NCBI RefSeq assembly: GCF_014192115.1
Contig: NZ_JACHXL010000001.1
Span: 1 to 64,000, forward strand
DNA length: 64,000 bases
Direction: 5' to 3'
DNA from: Psychrobacter luti
GTDB taxonomy: Bacteria; Pseudomonadota; Gammaproteobacteria; Pseudomonadales; Moraxellaceae
The position numbers and the translations under genes were made by a program. This document shows, piece by piece, positions 46,117 to 54,290 of this stretch. Position 1 is the first letter of the stretch. Each line of letters opens with the position of its first letter. The notes under the pieces are model-generated. The model was not told the DNA's origin. It ran no database searches and saw only the letters and a program-made list of their open reading frames with translations.

Positions 46117-47208
46117 TTAAACGTTAAAACGGAAATGCATCACATCGCCATCTTGCACGATATAGGTTTTGCCTTCTAAACGTGATTTACCGGCAGCAGC
46201 TGCGCCTTTTTCACCGTTGTATTCGATAAAGTCATCATATGCAATGACTTCAGCGCGAATAAAGCCACGTTCAAAGTCGGTATGAATCACACCAGCCGCT
46301 TCAGGAGCAGTGGCACCAACCGCAACTGTCCAAGCGCGGACTTCTTTAACACCCGCAGTGAAATAAGTCTGCATATCGAGCAAGTCATAGCCACCGCGAA
46401 TCACTTGGTCGAGACCCGCTTCTTCCATATCCATTTCAGCCAAGAAGTCTTTTTTATCATCTTCATCAAGCTGAGCAATTTCAGATTCGATTTGGTTACA
46501 TAGCGCAATGACAATAGAGTCTTCACCAGTGGCATAGTCACGGACTGCGTCAAGATATGGGTTATTTTCAAAACCGTCTTCAGCAACGTTGGCAATATAC
46601 ATGGTTGGTTTTAGGGTAATAAGACCATAACTTCTAATCATTTTTTGTTCATCTTTGTCTAGATTGGCACCGCGAGCTGCCTGACCTTCCGCTAATAATG
46701 GCTCGATTTTTTTGAAAATATCGAGCATGGCGCTCGCGTCTTTATCACCACCTTTGGCTTTTTTGCTTAAGTTGTGGATAGCGCGCTCAACGGCTTCCAA
46801 ATCGGCCAATGCCAATTCAGTATTGATAGTTTCGATGTCATCAATCGGGCTGACGCGACCGTCAACGTGTACGACGTTATCATCATCAAAGCAGCGTACC
46901 ACGTGAGCAATCGCATCGGTTTCGCGGATATTGGCTAAGAATTGGTTACCCATACCTTCGCCTTTTGAGGCGCCAGCAACCAAACCTGCGATATCAACAA
47001 ACTCCATCGTCGTTGGTAGTACGCGCTCAGGCTTGACGATATCAGCCAGTTTTTTCAGGCGTGGATCTGGCACAGGTACGATACCTGTATTGGGATCTTT
47101 GGTACAAAATGGAAAGTTTTCAGCGGCGATACCCGCTTTGGTCAAGGCGTTAAACAGGGTGGATTTACCCACGTTTGGTAGACCGACAATGCCGCAATTA
47201 AAACCCAT
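46117..47208 (-). CDS. ychF: Redox-regulated ATPase YchF (Obg family)
   Basis: A conserved P-loop NTPase that binds ribosomes and prefers ATP over GTP. The 363-residue protein starts [22 protein letters not shown] (Walker A) and has [21 protein letters not shown] (G3), the NVAED segment that replaces the GTP-specific NKxD, and a C-terminal TGS domain ending VMHFRFNV. All features match YchF at the usual length. Confidence 0.97.
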   Translation of the reverse strand: MGFNCGIVGLPNVGKSTLFNALTKAGIAAENFPFCTKDPNTGIVPVPDPRLKKLADIVKPERVLPTTMEFVDIAGLVAGASKGEGMGNQFLANIRETDAIAHVVRCFDDDNVVHVDGRVSPIDDIETINTELALADLEAVERAIHNLSKKAKGGDKDASAMLDIFKKIEPLLAEGQAARGANLDKDEQKMIRSYGLITLKPTMYIANVAEDGFENNPYLDAVRDYATGEDSIVIALCNQIESEIAQLDEDDKKDFLAEMDMEEAGLDQVIRGGYDLLDMQTYFTAGVKEVRAWTVAVGATAPEAAGVIHTDFERGFIRAEVIAYDDFIEYNGEKGAAAAGKSRLEGKTYIVQDGDVMHFRFNV

Positions 47209-47553
47209 AACATGCTCTCAATATATTAATAAAATCAGCCAGTATAAGACTTGGTACTTAGTCATTATAAAGCTTAGTAAAAGAGTAACTCAAAATTGGG
47301 CGTATTGTAGCAAATTTCGGCCAAAATGGGTGAGGTTGTTGTGCTTACTGTTTCAATTTTTATAGTCAATAACAATACTTAATAACAATTTAATACCGCC
47401 GTTTAATACCGCCATTTAATATAAATGTTCGTTACCAACGAAGCTCAGAGCTTTGTCTATTATGATAAGCTACTACCTATAAATGATGATGCATGCTGCT
47501 GCGCTGTTATCAATAGATAGCACGACAAACCATACCAAAGGCAATTTTTAATA
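47209..47553. other. Divergent region between ychF and the helicase, with a 13-bp tandem repeat
   Basis: This 345-base gap has no ORF. It contains the tandem repeat at 47388-47421 and, presumably, promoters for ychF and the helicase. Nothing else is clear. Confidence 0.45.
47388..47421. repeat. 13-bp tandem repeat, two full and one partial copy
   Basis: ATTTAATACCGCC, GTTTAATACCGCC and then ATTTAATA follow one another without gaps. The position upstream of the helicase start makes a regulatory effect possible, but none is shown. Confidence 0.85.
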
Positions 47554-49782
47554 ATGACCACCATTTTTGCTACCCACCATTATAATTATCCGCAAAATTT
47601 CATTGATATGAAACCCAAGCTTAGGCGGCTTGAGCAGGCGATTAAAAAGCTCGAGGCCAATTTGATAAATGCGGATACTGAAATATTAGAGCAAAGGCTT
47701 GCCATTCATTTAGGGTTACAAGTGGATTATGCCAGTGAACTTAACCCCAATCAGCTATTGGCTGCTACCACAACTGAGGGCAAGGTGTTGGTTATCGCCG
47801 GTGCAGGTTCTGGTAAAACCAAAACGTTGACTTATAGAACCAGCTATCTGATAGAGAATGGCGTAGTGCCAAAAGAGATTCTGCTATTAACCTTTACCCG
47901 TAAAGCGGCTAATGAGATTAAAAGTCGGGCAAAAGCTTTGTTAGCAAGCCGTACGGCAGATAATAGTTACATAAACGGTAAGGCGCTAAATGATATCACT
48001 AGCGGCACTTTTCACTCTTTTTGCAATATGCTATTACGCCAATATTCTGGGCTCCTTGGTATCAATCCGCGCTTTACTATTTTAGATACTGGCGACAGTG
48101 AAGACGCCATCGACTTAATTAATAAAGAAAAAAAGTATCCGACCAAAATAACCAACCAAGCATTTCCGCGTAAAAAAACGTTGCAAAATATTTTTTCAAC
48201 TTCTAGAAATCGCCGTATTCATATTCGTGAATTAATCGAAAACAGTTATCCTGATATCGCTGTGCATATTCCTATTATTGAGCAATTGGCCGTCGACTTT
48301 CATGAGTATAAGCGCGCCAATCATTTATACGATTTCGATGATATTATCAGCCAAGTGGTACGGCATCTAAAGCACAATGACACCTTTCGACAGCTACTAC
48401 AAAAGCAATATCGTTATATCATGGTCGATGAATATCAGGATACCAATATCCCGCAAAAAGAGCTGATCGACCTTATCTGTGCGCCTGCGTCGGTATCGCT
48501 GATGGTGGTTGGTGATGATAACCAAAGCATCTATGCCTTTCGCGGCGCCAATTATGAAAATATCTTATTGTTTGGTGAAAGTTACCCTGAAGCAAAACTG
48601 ATTAAATTGGAGCAAAATTATCGTAGTACGCCAGCAGTTTTAGACTATATCAATGCTTTATCGGCTCAAATCACTTTAGGCTATCAAAAGCAGCTGTATT
48701 CGGGCTTATCAATAGCAGGCATAAAGCCAGTTTTTCGCCGTTTAAGCGATGAAACCAAAGAAGCGAGATATATCGCTGATAAAATTATCGAATTAAAACC
48801 GGATTACGATTATCAAGATTTTGCCGTCTTGTGCCGCACGTCCTTTCAATCCAACTACGTTCAGCTTGAATTTATGGAACGCAATATTCCCTTTATTGTC
48901 GTAGGCGGCATCCGCTTTATTGAAAGACGCCATATCAAGGACATCTTAGCCTTTGTCAAAATACTTTATAACCCAAATGATACGATTGCATGGCACCGTA
49001 TTTTAACCTTGTTTAAAGGGGTAGGAGCAGTAACGGCAACGCGCTTGACCCAAGCGATTAATGCCGATAGCAATGTTAATAATAATGTTAATAATAATGT
49101 TAATAATAATCTTAATAATAATGTTAATAGTAACGTTAACAACAATACTTTCGAGCCGCTACTATTACCGTCATTTGCGAAAAAAAGCCCACAGCTTAAA
49201 TCATTGCATACGACTTTGACCAAAGCCAGTCAGGCAGAGTCAGTCGAAATAGTGATTGAGCGGATTCTAGAGTTTTATATTCCTCTGCTAAAAACGATTG
49301 AAGAGAATTGGCGGGAGCGCAGTGAGGACTTTCGGGTACTCAAAAATTTGGCTACAGAATATGACAGTCTCGATAAATTCTTAGAAAACCTTGCCCTTGA
49401 TCCGCCGAATGATTCAGTTGCTACCGCAGGAGAGCGTGAGAAAGGAGAAGATAGTAATGATAAAGTCACTATTTCGACCATTCATAGTGCCAAAGGGCTC
49501 GAATGGCCAGTCGTTTTTGTCAATTCATTGGTCGATGGTATGACGCCTCATCATCGCTCGCTCAGTGATTTCGAAGAGCTTGAGGAAGAACGTAAGCTGT
49601 TTTATGTTGCCTGTAGCCGCGCTAAGAGCAGATTATTTTTAACCGCGCCAGAGTACTTCTCAAGCTATTCAGGATACTTTGATAAACCATCAAGATTTAT
49701 CGCTGAGCTATCTGCTGATAAGTTAACGGTCGAGACCAGCAAAAAATCTATAAATGAGAGTGAGGATCCGATTTGGTGGTGA
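47554..49782 (+). CDS. UvrD/Rep-family ATP-dependent DNA helicase
   Basis: A 742-residue SF1A helicase, usually 3'-5', working in repair or replication restart. Motif I is VIAGAGSGKTKTLTYR (about residue 77), motif Ia LTFTRKAANEIKSRA, motif II MVDEYQDTN, motif III VGDDNQSIYAFRGA, motif IV LEQNYRSTP, motif V STIHSAKGLEWPVVFVN and motif VI EERKLFYVACSRAKSRL. The N-terminal ~65 residues form a helical extension. A run of Asn-Val-Asn-Asn units (about 507-531) encoded by a 12-bp repeat interrupts the 1B/2B region. It is not a standard uvrD or rep by length or context, so no symbol is given. Confidence 0.9.
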   Translation: MTTIFATHHYNYPQNFIDMKPKLRRLEQAIKKLEANLINADTEILEQRLAIHLGLQVDYASELNPNQLLAATTTEGKVLVIAGAGSGKTKTLTYRTSYLIENGVVPKEILLLTFTRKAANEIKSRAKALLASRTADNSYINGKALNDITSGTFHSFCNMLLRQYSGLLGINPRFTILDTGDSEDAIDLINKEKKYPTKITNQAFPRKKTLQNIFSTSRNRRIHIRELIENSYPDIAVHIPIIEQLAVDFHEYKRANHLYDFDDIISQVVRHLKHNDTFRQLLQKQYRYIMVDEYQDTNIPQKELIDLICAPASVSLMVVGDDNQSIYAFRGANYENILLFGESYPEAKLIKLEQNYRSTPAVLDYINALSAQITLGYQKQLYSGLSIAGIKPVFRRLSDETKEARYIADKIIELKPDYDYQDFAVLCRTSFQSNYVQLEFMERNIPFIVVGGIRFIERRHIKDILAFVKILYNPNDTIAWHRILTLFKGVGAVTATRLTQAINADSNVNNNVNNNVNNNLNNNVNSNVNNNTFEPLLLPSFAKKSPQLKSLHTTLTKASQAESVEIVIERILEFYIPLLKTIEENWRERSEDFRVLKNLATEYDSLDKFLENLALDPPNDSVATAGEREKGEDSNDKVTISTIHSAKGLEWPVVFVNSLVDGMTPHHRSLSDFEELEEERKLFYVACSRAKSRLFLTAPEYFSSYSGYFDKPSRFIAELSADKLTVETSKKSINESEDPIWW
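49072..49143 (+). repeat. 12-bp in-frame tandem repeat inside the helicase gene
   Basis: Six consecutive 12-base units follow the pattern AATGTTAATAAT. The first three are exact and the later ones have one to four changes. Each unit encodes Asn-Val-Asn-Asn or a close variant. Copy changes would keep the frame. Confidence 0.92.
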
Positions 49783-50113
49783 GAGATAGAGAGTAGGAAG
49801 CATTATTAACGCTAAGACAATAATCAAGTCATCAAAGCTGCTAATATCATAAAATTTAGCAGCTTAATTCTGTGATATTGATTAGTTTTTTTCTTCATCT
49901 CATTGACCTAAATCATCAGTATTTTTTCAATCATACTTCCATTATTCCTATCAAAAATACCTTCCTCTTAAATGCATAACTAAAAGTATTTAATAGCAAA
50001 AATATTTATATCATAAGGGTTTAATCTGGCGCTCAATGCGTTACTATTACTACCTTATCTATTATTTCTCATGTTTCATACTTTATATTAAGACCTTAAA
50101 AAAAGGACACGTT
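49783..50113. other. Intergenic region between the helicase and the DadA-like gene
   Basis: A 331-base gap with a hairpin at 49835-49865 and then AT-rich sequence that must hold the promoter for the oxidoreductase and ridA. No ORF is believable. Confidence 0.45.
49835..49865 (+). terminator. Probable helicase terminator
   Basis: AAGCTGCTAA and TTAGCAGCTT form a perfect ten-base-pair stem with an 11-base loop. The following AATTCTG has few T residues, so efficiency is uncertain. Confidence 0.5.
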
Positions 50114-51361
50114 ATGCGCTATGAAGTGATCGTTATCGGTGCAGGGATGGTCGGCACCTCAGTTGCTTGGCATCTACAAAAAAATAACGCTCAAGTATTG
50201 TTGTTAGACAAAAAATTACCGGGCTCTGAGACTTCATACGGCAATGCGGGGTTGATTCAACGTGAAGCGATTCATACACATCCGTTTCCACGCCATCTGA
50301 CTGAAATGATACGCGTATTGCCGAACCAAGGGACCGATATTCGCTATCGTATTCCGGCGATTTTGCGTTATCATCAGGCGCTATTGCAGTATTGGAAATA
50401 CTCTACACCTGCTTCAGTCAAAAAAATAGAAGCGGAATGGCAGACGCTGATTGAGCATTGCACCAGTGAGCACCAAACCATGATTGAAGCCTCTGGTGCT
50501 GATGAATTGATTACGCGTGATGGTTGGTTGCAGCTGCATCGCTCTGAAGAGACTTTTAAAGAAGCCATTGCTGCCGCTATTGATGCACGCAATCAGGGTG
50601 TTGAGCATAAGGTCTTGACGGTTGAAGAGTTAAAAGCCATGGAGCCTAGCGCCAATTTTGATGCGTTCGTTGGCGCGATTCATTGGCTTAACTCTTGGCA
50701 AGTTTCAAACCCAAGCTCGCTTGTAAAAGCCTATGCCAAAAACTTCCAAGAGATGGAAGGTACCATTAAAGAAAGCAGTGTCAAAGAAATTGTGCAAGAA
50801 GAAGGTGGCTGGAAAGTCGTTACTGACAATGACACTTATTATAGTGATAAATTGGTCATTGCCGCTGGACCTTGGTCGAATGATTTAATCAAACCGCTTG
50901 GTTATGATTTGCCGTTGTTCCCGATGCGTGGCTATCATCAGCATTTTAAAGTCAATGAAAAAAATACCATTCATCATAGTATGTTTGATATGGATAAAGG
51001 CTTTGTGATGGGGCCAATGCAACAAGGTATCCGCATTACCACCGGCGCTGAGATGACTACTATGAATGCGCCAAAGAACTTTGGCCAATTAAATACCGTG
51101 TTAAAACTTGCTCGCAAAATACTACCTCTAGAAGATGCCGTTGAGAGTGAAGCATGGGCAGGCTCACGTCCTTGTATGCCTGATATGAAGCCGGTTATTG
51201 GTCCTGCACCTAAGCACGATAAATTATGGTTTGCCTTTGGTCATAGCCATCAAGGCTTTACTTTAGGACCGATGACCGGTCGTATTGTCGAAGAAATGAT
51301 TCATGAAAAGCCGCTATTGGTCGATATTAAACCCTTTAGCGCCGATCGTTTTTCTCGTTAA
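50114..51361 (+). CDS. FAD-dependent amino acid oxidoreductase (DadA-like)
   Basis: A 415-residue flavoprotein of the DAO family. The N-terminal dinucleotide-binding motif VIVIGAGMVGTSVAWHL, then LLLDKKLPGSETSYGNAGLI and the C-terminal GHSHQGFTLGPMTGRIVEEM fit D-amino acid dehydrogenases and related oxidases. The start at 50114 follows AAAAAGGACACGTT. An in-frame start at 50036 gives an unlikely Tyr-rich leader. ridA follows 72 bases later, which fits an enzyme that releases reactive imines. The amino acid oxidised cannot be told, and no dadX-type racemase is adjacent. Confidence 0.85.
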   Translation: MRYEVIVIGAGMVGTSVAWHLQKNNAQVLLLDKKLPGSETSYGNAGLIQREAIHTHPFPRHLTEMIRVLPNQGTDIRYRIPAILRYHQALLQYWKYSTPASVKKIEAEWQTLIEHCTSEHQTMIEASGADELITRDGWLQLHRSEETFKEAIAAAIDARNQGVEHKVLTVEELKAMEPSANFDAFVGAIHWLNSWQVSNPSSLVKAYAKNFQEMEGTIKESSVKEIVQEEGGWKVVTDNDTYYSDKLVIAAGPWSNDLIKPLGYDLPLFPMRGYHQHFKVNEKNTIHHSMFDMDKGFVMGPMQQGIRITTGAEMTTMNAPKNFGQLNTVLKLARKILPLEDAVESEAWAGSRPCMPDMKPVIGPAPKHDKLWFAFGHSHQGFTLGPMTGRIVEEMIHEKPLLVDIKPFSADRFSR

Positions 51362-51433
51362 ATAGTCGTTAAAACATGACTTGTTCCTATACTTGTGTAT
51401 TCAGGCACTCTAAAAAATTAAGGATTATAATCC

Positions 51434-51772
51434 ATGCAAAAGCTGCATAGTAATCAACGTATGAGTAAAATCGTAGTGCATAACCAGACCGTTTATTTAT
51501 GTGGTCAAGTAGGTAATAGCGAAGATGATATCAAAGCGCAAACCTTGACGTGTTTAGAGAAGATACAAGCACTGTTAGAGGAAGTGGGCAGCGATAAATC
51601 AAAGCTATTGTCAGTGACGGTCTGGATAAAAGATATGTCAGACTTTGCTGCAATGAATGAAGTGTGGGATAAATGGTTTGAAGGCGTGCAGCCACCCGCT
51701 CGTGCTTGCGGCGAGTCGGCGTTGGCACGTCCTGAGCTATTGGTTGAGATGATTGCCATCGCTGCTGAGTAA
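51434..51772 (+). CDS. RidA-family enamine/imine deaminase
   Basis: RidA (YjgF) proteins hydrolyse reactive 2-aminoacrylate-type enamines and imines. The 112-residue protein has the C-terminal signature PPARACGESALARPELLVEMIAIAAE, including the substrate-binding Arg of the RAC motif and a final Glu. The ATG at 51434 follows an AAGGATTATAATCC stretch. It pairs with the DadA-like enzyme upstream, whose product would be an imine. The last 54 bases of coding sequence are repeated at 53497-53550. It belongs to the wider RidA superfamily, and the subfamily is not certain. Confidence 0.9.
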   Translation: MQKLHSNQRMSKIVVHNQTVYLCGQVGNSEDDIKAQTLTCLEKIQALLEEVGSDKSKLLSVTVWIKDMSDFAAMNEVWDKWFEGVQPPARACGESALARPELLVEMIAIAAE

Positions 51773-51857
51773 ATTCTGCCGTTTAATTGGCTATATTAAC
51801 TGCTTAGTTTGATAGCTAAATACAGTAAAAGGGTGTGATATGATATCACGCCCTTTT
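51719..51857. repeat. Direct repeat, copy A: ridA 3' end plus terminator
   Basis: This stretch matches 53497-53636 in the same orientation over about 139 bases, with roughly one base in ten changed and one single-base indel. It includes the last 17 codons and stop of ridA, the AT-rich spacer and the terminator hairpin. The two copies flank the glycosyltransferase gene. Confidence 0.93.
51827..51857. terminator. ridA terminator, also serving the convergent glycosyltransferase gene
   Basis: AAAAGGGTGTGATAT and ATATCACGCCCTTTT pair almost completely, with A residues on one side and T residues on the other. It can work in both directions. A decayed version occurs in copy B. Confidence 0.85.
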
Positions 51858-51904
51858 CATAACTCCTTAATTTTTTCTATTTTTAATATTATAAGGGTTC
51901 TACA

Positions 51905-53092
51905 TTATTCGTTTACTACTTCATCCAATAGCTTTACCTTATTAAGGCGGTGCAAGTTTATTGTTAGCAGTCTTATATTATCGAAGCTATCTTTTAAAAT
52001 TAAATCTCTATAATCTTTTACTTGATGAGCTACTCTATTTATTAAGTCTTCAGTACAATGCAGTGTTAATTTTTTAAAAGCTTGATAAGATTCTTGGGTT
52101 TTACCAAGTTTGTAAGCGTTCAAACACCACTCATAATATGACCAGTATTGATAGATATTCTTTGTAATAAACAATCGATTACCTTCAGGTATACTTAGCT
52201 CGCTAGCTTGTTTAGCATAAACATATGCTAAGGCTACATTCTTGTTCCAACTATGTCTTCTGGATAAGTGGTACCAGCATTCTGCTCTCATTGGGTCTAG
52301 CTCTACTCCTAAGCGCCAGTAATATAGAGCATCTTTATAGTTTTCTCTCTTTTCTAATAGCAAGCCTAGTTCCTTATAGCTACAATATACCTCGTCTTTC
52401 CATCCTTTGTTTTCTAATATTACTCTTTCTTTGTACCATTCAATTGCCTCATCAATCAACCCTGCATCCCTGTAAGATTGAGCACAGTAAAAAGCATAGC
52501 GTGGTAGTAAATCAACATCTTCTCCAGACAGATAGGCTTGCTTTAGCATTTCAGCGTCATCTGAATACTTATCCTTATTTAAACTTCTATTGCCTTTTCT
52601 ACCCGATATAACAAAATAATCACCATTAACTTCCTCTCGTGTCTTTTCATCATCACTTTTAAGAAACTCATGTAAAACTCCGTACCACTTATATGTACCG
52701 TTGTTTTTTACGATCAGCTTTCGGTAATACTTAAGAGTGTTTGACTCATTTGACATCTGAAAGTAATAAGCATCTTTATTTAGTTTTGGTAAGTTAAGAT
52801 TACCCTCTACCGAATCATCTGCATCAAAAATTAAAACATAATCTGCCTTATCTTTACATGCGTATAAAGCTGCATTTCTATTGTGACTGAAGTTTTTCCA
52901 GGATTCTTGATGTATTTCACCCTTTATACCTTTTTTCTTAAAGAAATTTTTGATAATAGCGATAGTATTGTCGCTAGAGCCAGTATCAGAAATAACCCAA
53001 TAAGTAATCGGGAAATAGCGGCAAATATTCTCTAGTGTATCTTCTATGATATGACTCTCATCTTTTACAATCATATTAAGGCAAAGGGACAT
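51905..53092 (-). CDS. Family 2 glycosyltransferase with helical repeat C-terminus
   Basis: A 395-residue protein with an N-terminal GT-A glycosyltransferase domain: SLCLNMIVKDESHIIEDTL, WVISDTGSSDNT (nucleotide-binding Asp) and LIFDADDSVEG (DXD-type metal motif near 92). About 180 residues of helical TPR-like sequence follow. It resembles single GT2-TPR proteins found near polysaccharide or surface-modification genes. No signal peptide or membrane segment is seen. The DNA is visibly richer in A and T than its neighbours. It is alone and lies between two copies of the ridA 3' end, so it was probably acquired. Sugar donor and acceptor are unknown. Confidence 0.84.
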   Translation of the reverse strand: MSLCLNMIVKDESHIIEDTLENICRYFPITYWVISDTGSSDNTIAIIKNFFKKKGIKGEIHQESWKNFSHNRNAALYACKDKADYVLIFDADDSVEGNLNLPKLNKDAYYFQMSNESNTLKYYRKLIVKNNGTYKWYGVLHEFLKSDDEKTREEVNGDYFVISGRKGNRSLNKDKYSDDAEMLKQAYLSGEDVDLLPRYAFYCAQSYRDAGLIDEAIEWYKERVILENKGWKDEVYCSYKELGLLLEKRENYKDALYYWRLGVELDPMRAECWYHLSRRHSWNKNVALAYVYAKQASELSIPEGNRLFITKNIYQYWSYYEWCLNAYKLGKTQESYQAFKKLTLHCTEDLINRVAHQVKDYRDLILKDSFDNIRLLTINLHRLNKVKLLDEVVNE

Positions 53093-53406
53093 AATTGCTC
53101 TCTTATTAGGTTATGTATTAAATTTATTACTTACTATGAATAAGTAGTAGTTTAAAGATTGGTTAGCTTGTAATAATTTTTCTAATATCTTATTAGTTAT
53201 TTGATTCTAGCTTCGTCAATGCAAAGAGATTTAACTTCATAAACGATATTTCTACTTTATATTTTTTTGATTATAGATATAGCAACGAATCTTATCAACT
53301 TTAGTTTTGTGCCAACTATTATAAAAAATAGATTATAACGATTAAAAATTTAAGTATGTTTAAAGAGTGAGTCTTATCATCAAAACCGCTAATAAAAGTA
53401 AGGTCT

Positions 53407-53441
53407 ACCCCTTACCCCTTACCCCTTACCCCTTACCCTTT
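53407..53441. repeat. Heptamer tandem repeat ACCCCTT
   Basis: Four exact copies of ACCCCTT are followed by a degenerate ACCCTTT. It is C-rich on one strand and G-rich on the other, so the G-rich strand could fold into a quadruplex. It lies within the segment bounded by the ridA repeats. Confidence 0.93.
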
Positions 53442-53496
53442 GTCAGACTCTAAGTCTATTATATAAATTTAAGCTATAATAATATTCCCAAAAAAA

Positions 53497-53550
53497 GCTC
53501 TGACTCGTCCTGAACTCTTGGTTGAGATGATTGCCATCGCTGCTGAGTAA
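53497..53550 (+). pseudogene. ridA 3' remnant
   Basis: Seventeen codons and a stop read ALTRPELLVEMIAIAAE, against ALARPELLVEMIAIAAE at the end of the intact ridA. Four codon changes are synonymous and one (Ala to Thr) is not. No ribosome site, start codon or upstream homology is present, so it is only a 3' fragment. The mostly silent changes suggest this sequence evolved as part of a working ridA before it was cut off. Confidence 0.9.
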
Positions 53551-53636
53551 ACTCTGCCGTTTTATTGGCTATATTAACTGCTTAATTTGATAGCTAAGTA
53601 CAGTACAAGGGGATGATATCGATATCACACCCTTTT
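53551..53636 (+). repeat. Direct repeat, copy B: spacer and terminator part
   Basis: Continues the match to copy A (51773-51857) through the post-stop spacer to the CCCTTTT of the terminator hairpin. The stem here has two mispairs compared with copy A. Confidence 0.9.
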
Positions 53637-53714
53637 CTATGAGTTATTCAAGCAAATTAGTCTATAATCACTATCATTAGCGTATTTGACGAACAACTAA
53701 CAGGGTTATCCATC

Positions 53715-54137
53715 ATGATTAATACCAAAATATATAAATCCATTTATGTTTTAGCAGAGAAACTGCTAGAAGCGGACAGTAAAAACGATCAAAAAACCTT
53801 TGATATGCTGTACGCGCAGTTAAAGGATCTTTGCATCGAAAATGAAAAAAGCGATAAAGATCATCCTGAACAATGGGAAACATTGGCTGACTTTACCGAA
53901 GATTTGGACGAAGCGCTGATTATTTATCAAAAAGCCTTAGATAAAGCCGCGGCGATTAATTCAAAAGACCATTTGGCCTCAATTGCTTTTTCTATGGCTG
54001 AGCTGCAAATCGAATTAGGTCAAACAGAGGCGGCTATCGAAAACCTACAAAATGCTAAAATTAGCGCCAATAAAATCGAAGACAGAGAATTCAAAGTTGA
54101 GATCAACGAATTGCTGACGAAGCTCTTGGCGGAGTGA
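53715..54137 (+). CDS. Small TPR-like helical protein, function unknown
   Basis: A 140-residue, all-helical, acidic protein. Repeated patterns such as WETLADFTEDLDEALIIYQKAL, HLASIAFSMAELQIELGQTEAAIENLQNA look like two to three tetratricopeptide units, which usually bind other proteins. There is no signal peptide. The ATG at 53715 follows an AGGG site. It is a single-gene unit ending in a strong terminator. I cannot assign a function. Confidence 0.78.
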   Translation: MINTKIYKSIYVLAEKLLEADSKNDQKTFDMLYAQLKDLCIENEKSDKDHPEQWETLADFTEDLDEALIIYQKALDKAAAINSKDHLASIAFSMAELQIELGQTEAAIENLQNAKISANKIEDREFKVEINELLTKLLAE

Positions 54138-54225
54138 ATTTAAGCCGTGGTTATGAGTATGAAATCAAGTGCTGTATAAAATGATAACAGCTACTTTAAA
54201 GTAAAAAAAGCGCTCAAAGAATGGT

Positions 54226-54262
54226 AAAACCCACATACTCTGCTAGTATGTGGGTTTTGTTT
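54226..54262 (+). terminator. Terminator between the TPR gene and cobT
   Basis: AAAACCCACATACT and AGTATGTGGGTTTT form a perfect 14-base-pair stem with a five-base loop, followed by GTTTT. It lies about 30 bases before cobT, leaving almost no room for a cobT promoter unless transcription reads through. Confidence 0.88.
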
Positions 54263-54290
54263 TATCTGTATAAAAATTAGGGTGGTTTCC

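Larger units (their letters stand above)
53093..53714. other. Intergenic region upstream of the glycosyltransferase
   Basis: This 622-base gap has no intact ORF. It contains an AT-rich stretch with the likely glycosyltransferase promoter (53093-53400), a heptamer tandem repeat (53407-53441), and the second copy of the ridA 3' end (53497-53636). A short palindrome AGACT-CTA-AGTCT lies at 53444-53456. Confidence 0.6.

Noticed and set aside
52225..52611. Plus-strand ORF of 128 codons opposite the glycosyltransferase
   Set aside because: It is antisense to a gene with clear glycosyltransferase motifs. The Leu/Ser-rich product gives no family match and no good start signal is present.
53407..53441. 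Heptamer repeat as a telomere or CRISPR-like array
   Set aside because: The units are only seven bases with no spacers, and the sequence continues as ordinary chromosome on both sides, so neither a replicon end nor a CRISPR array is supported.
51719..53636. Insertion sequence or transposon around the glycosyltransferase
   Set aside because: There is no transposase gene, no terminal inverted repeats were found, and the flanking repeats are about 139 bases and diverged, unlike a short exact target-site duplication.
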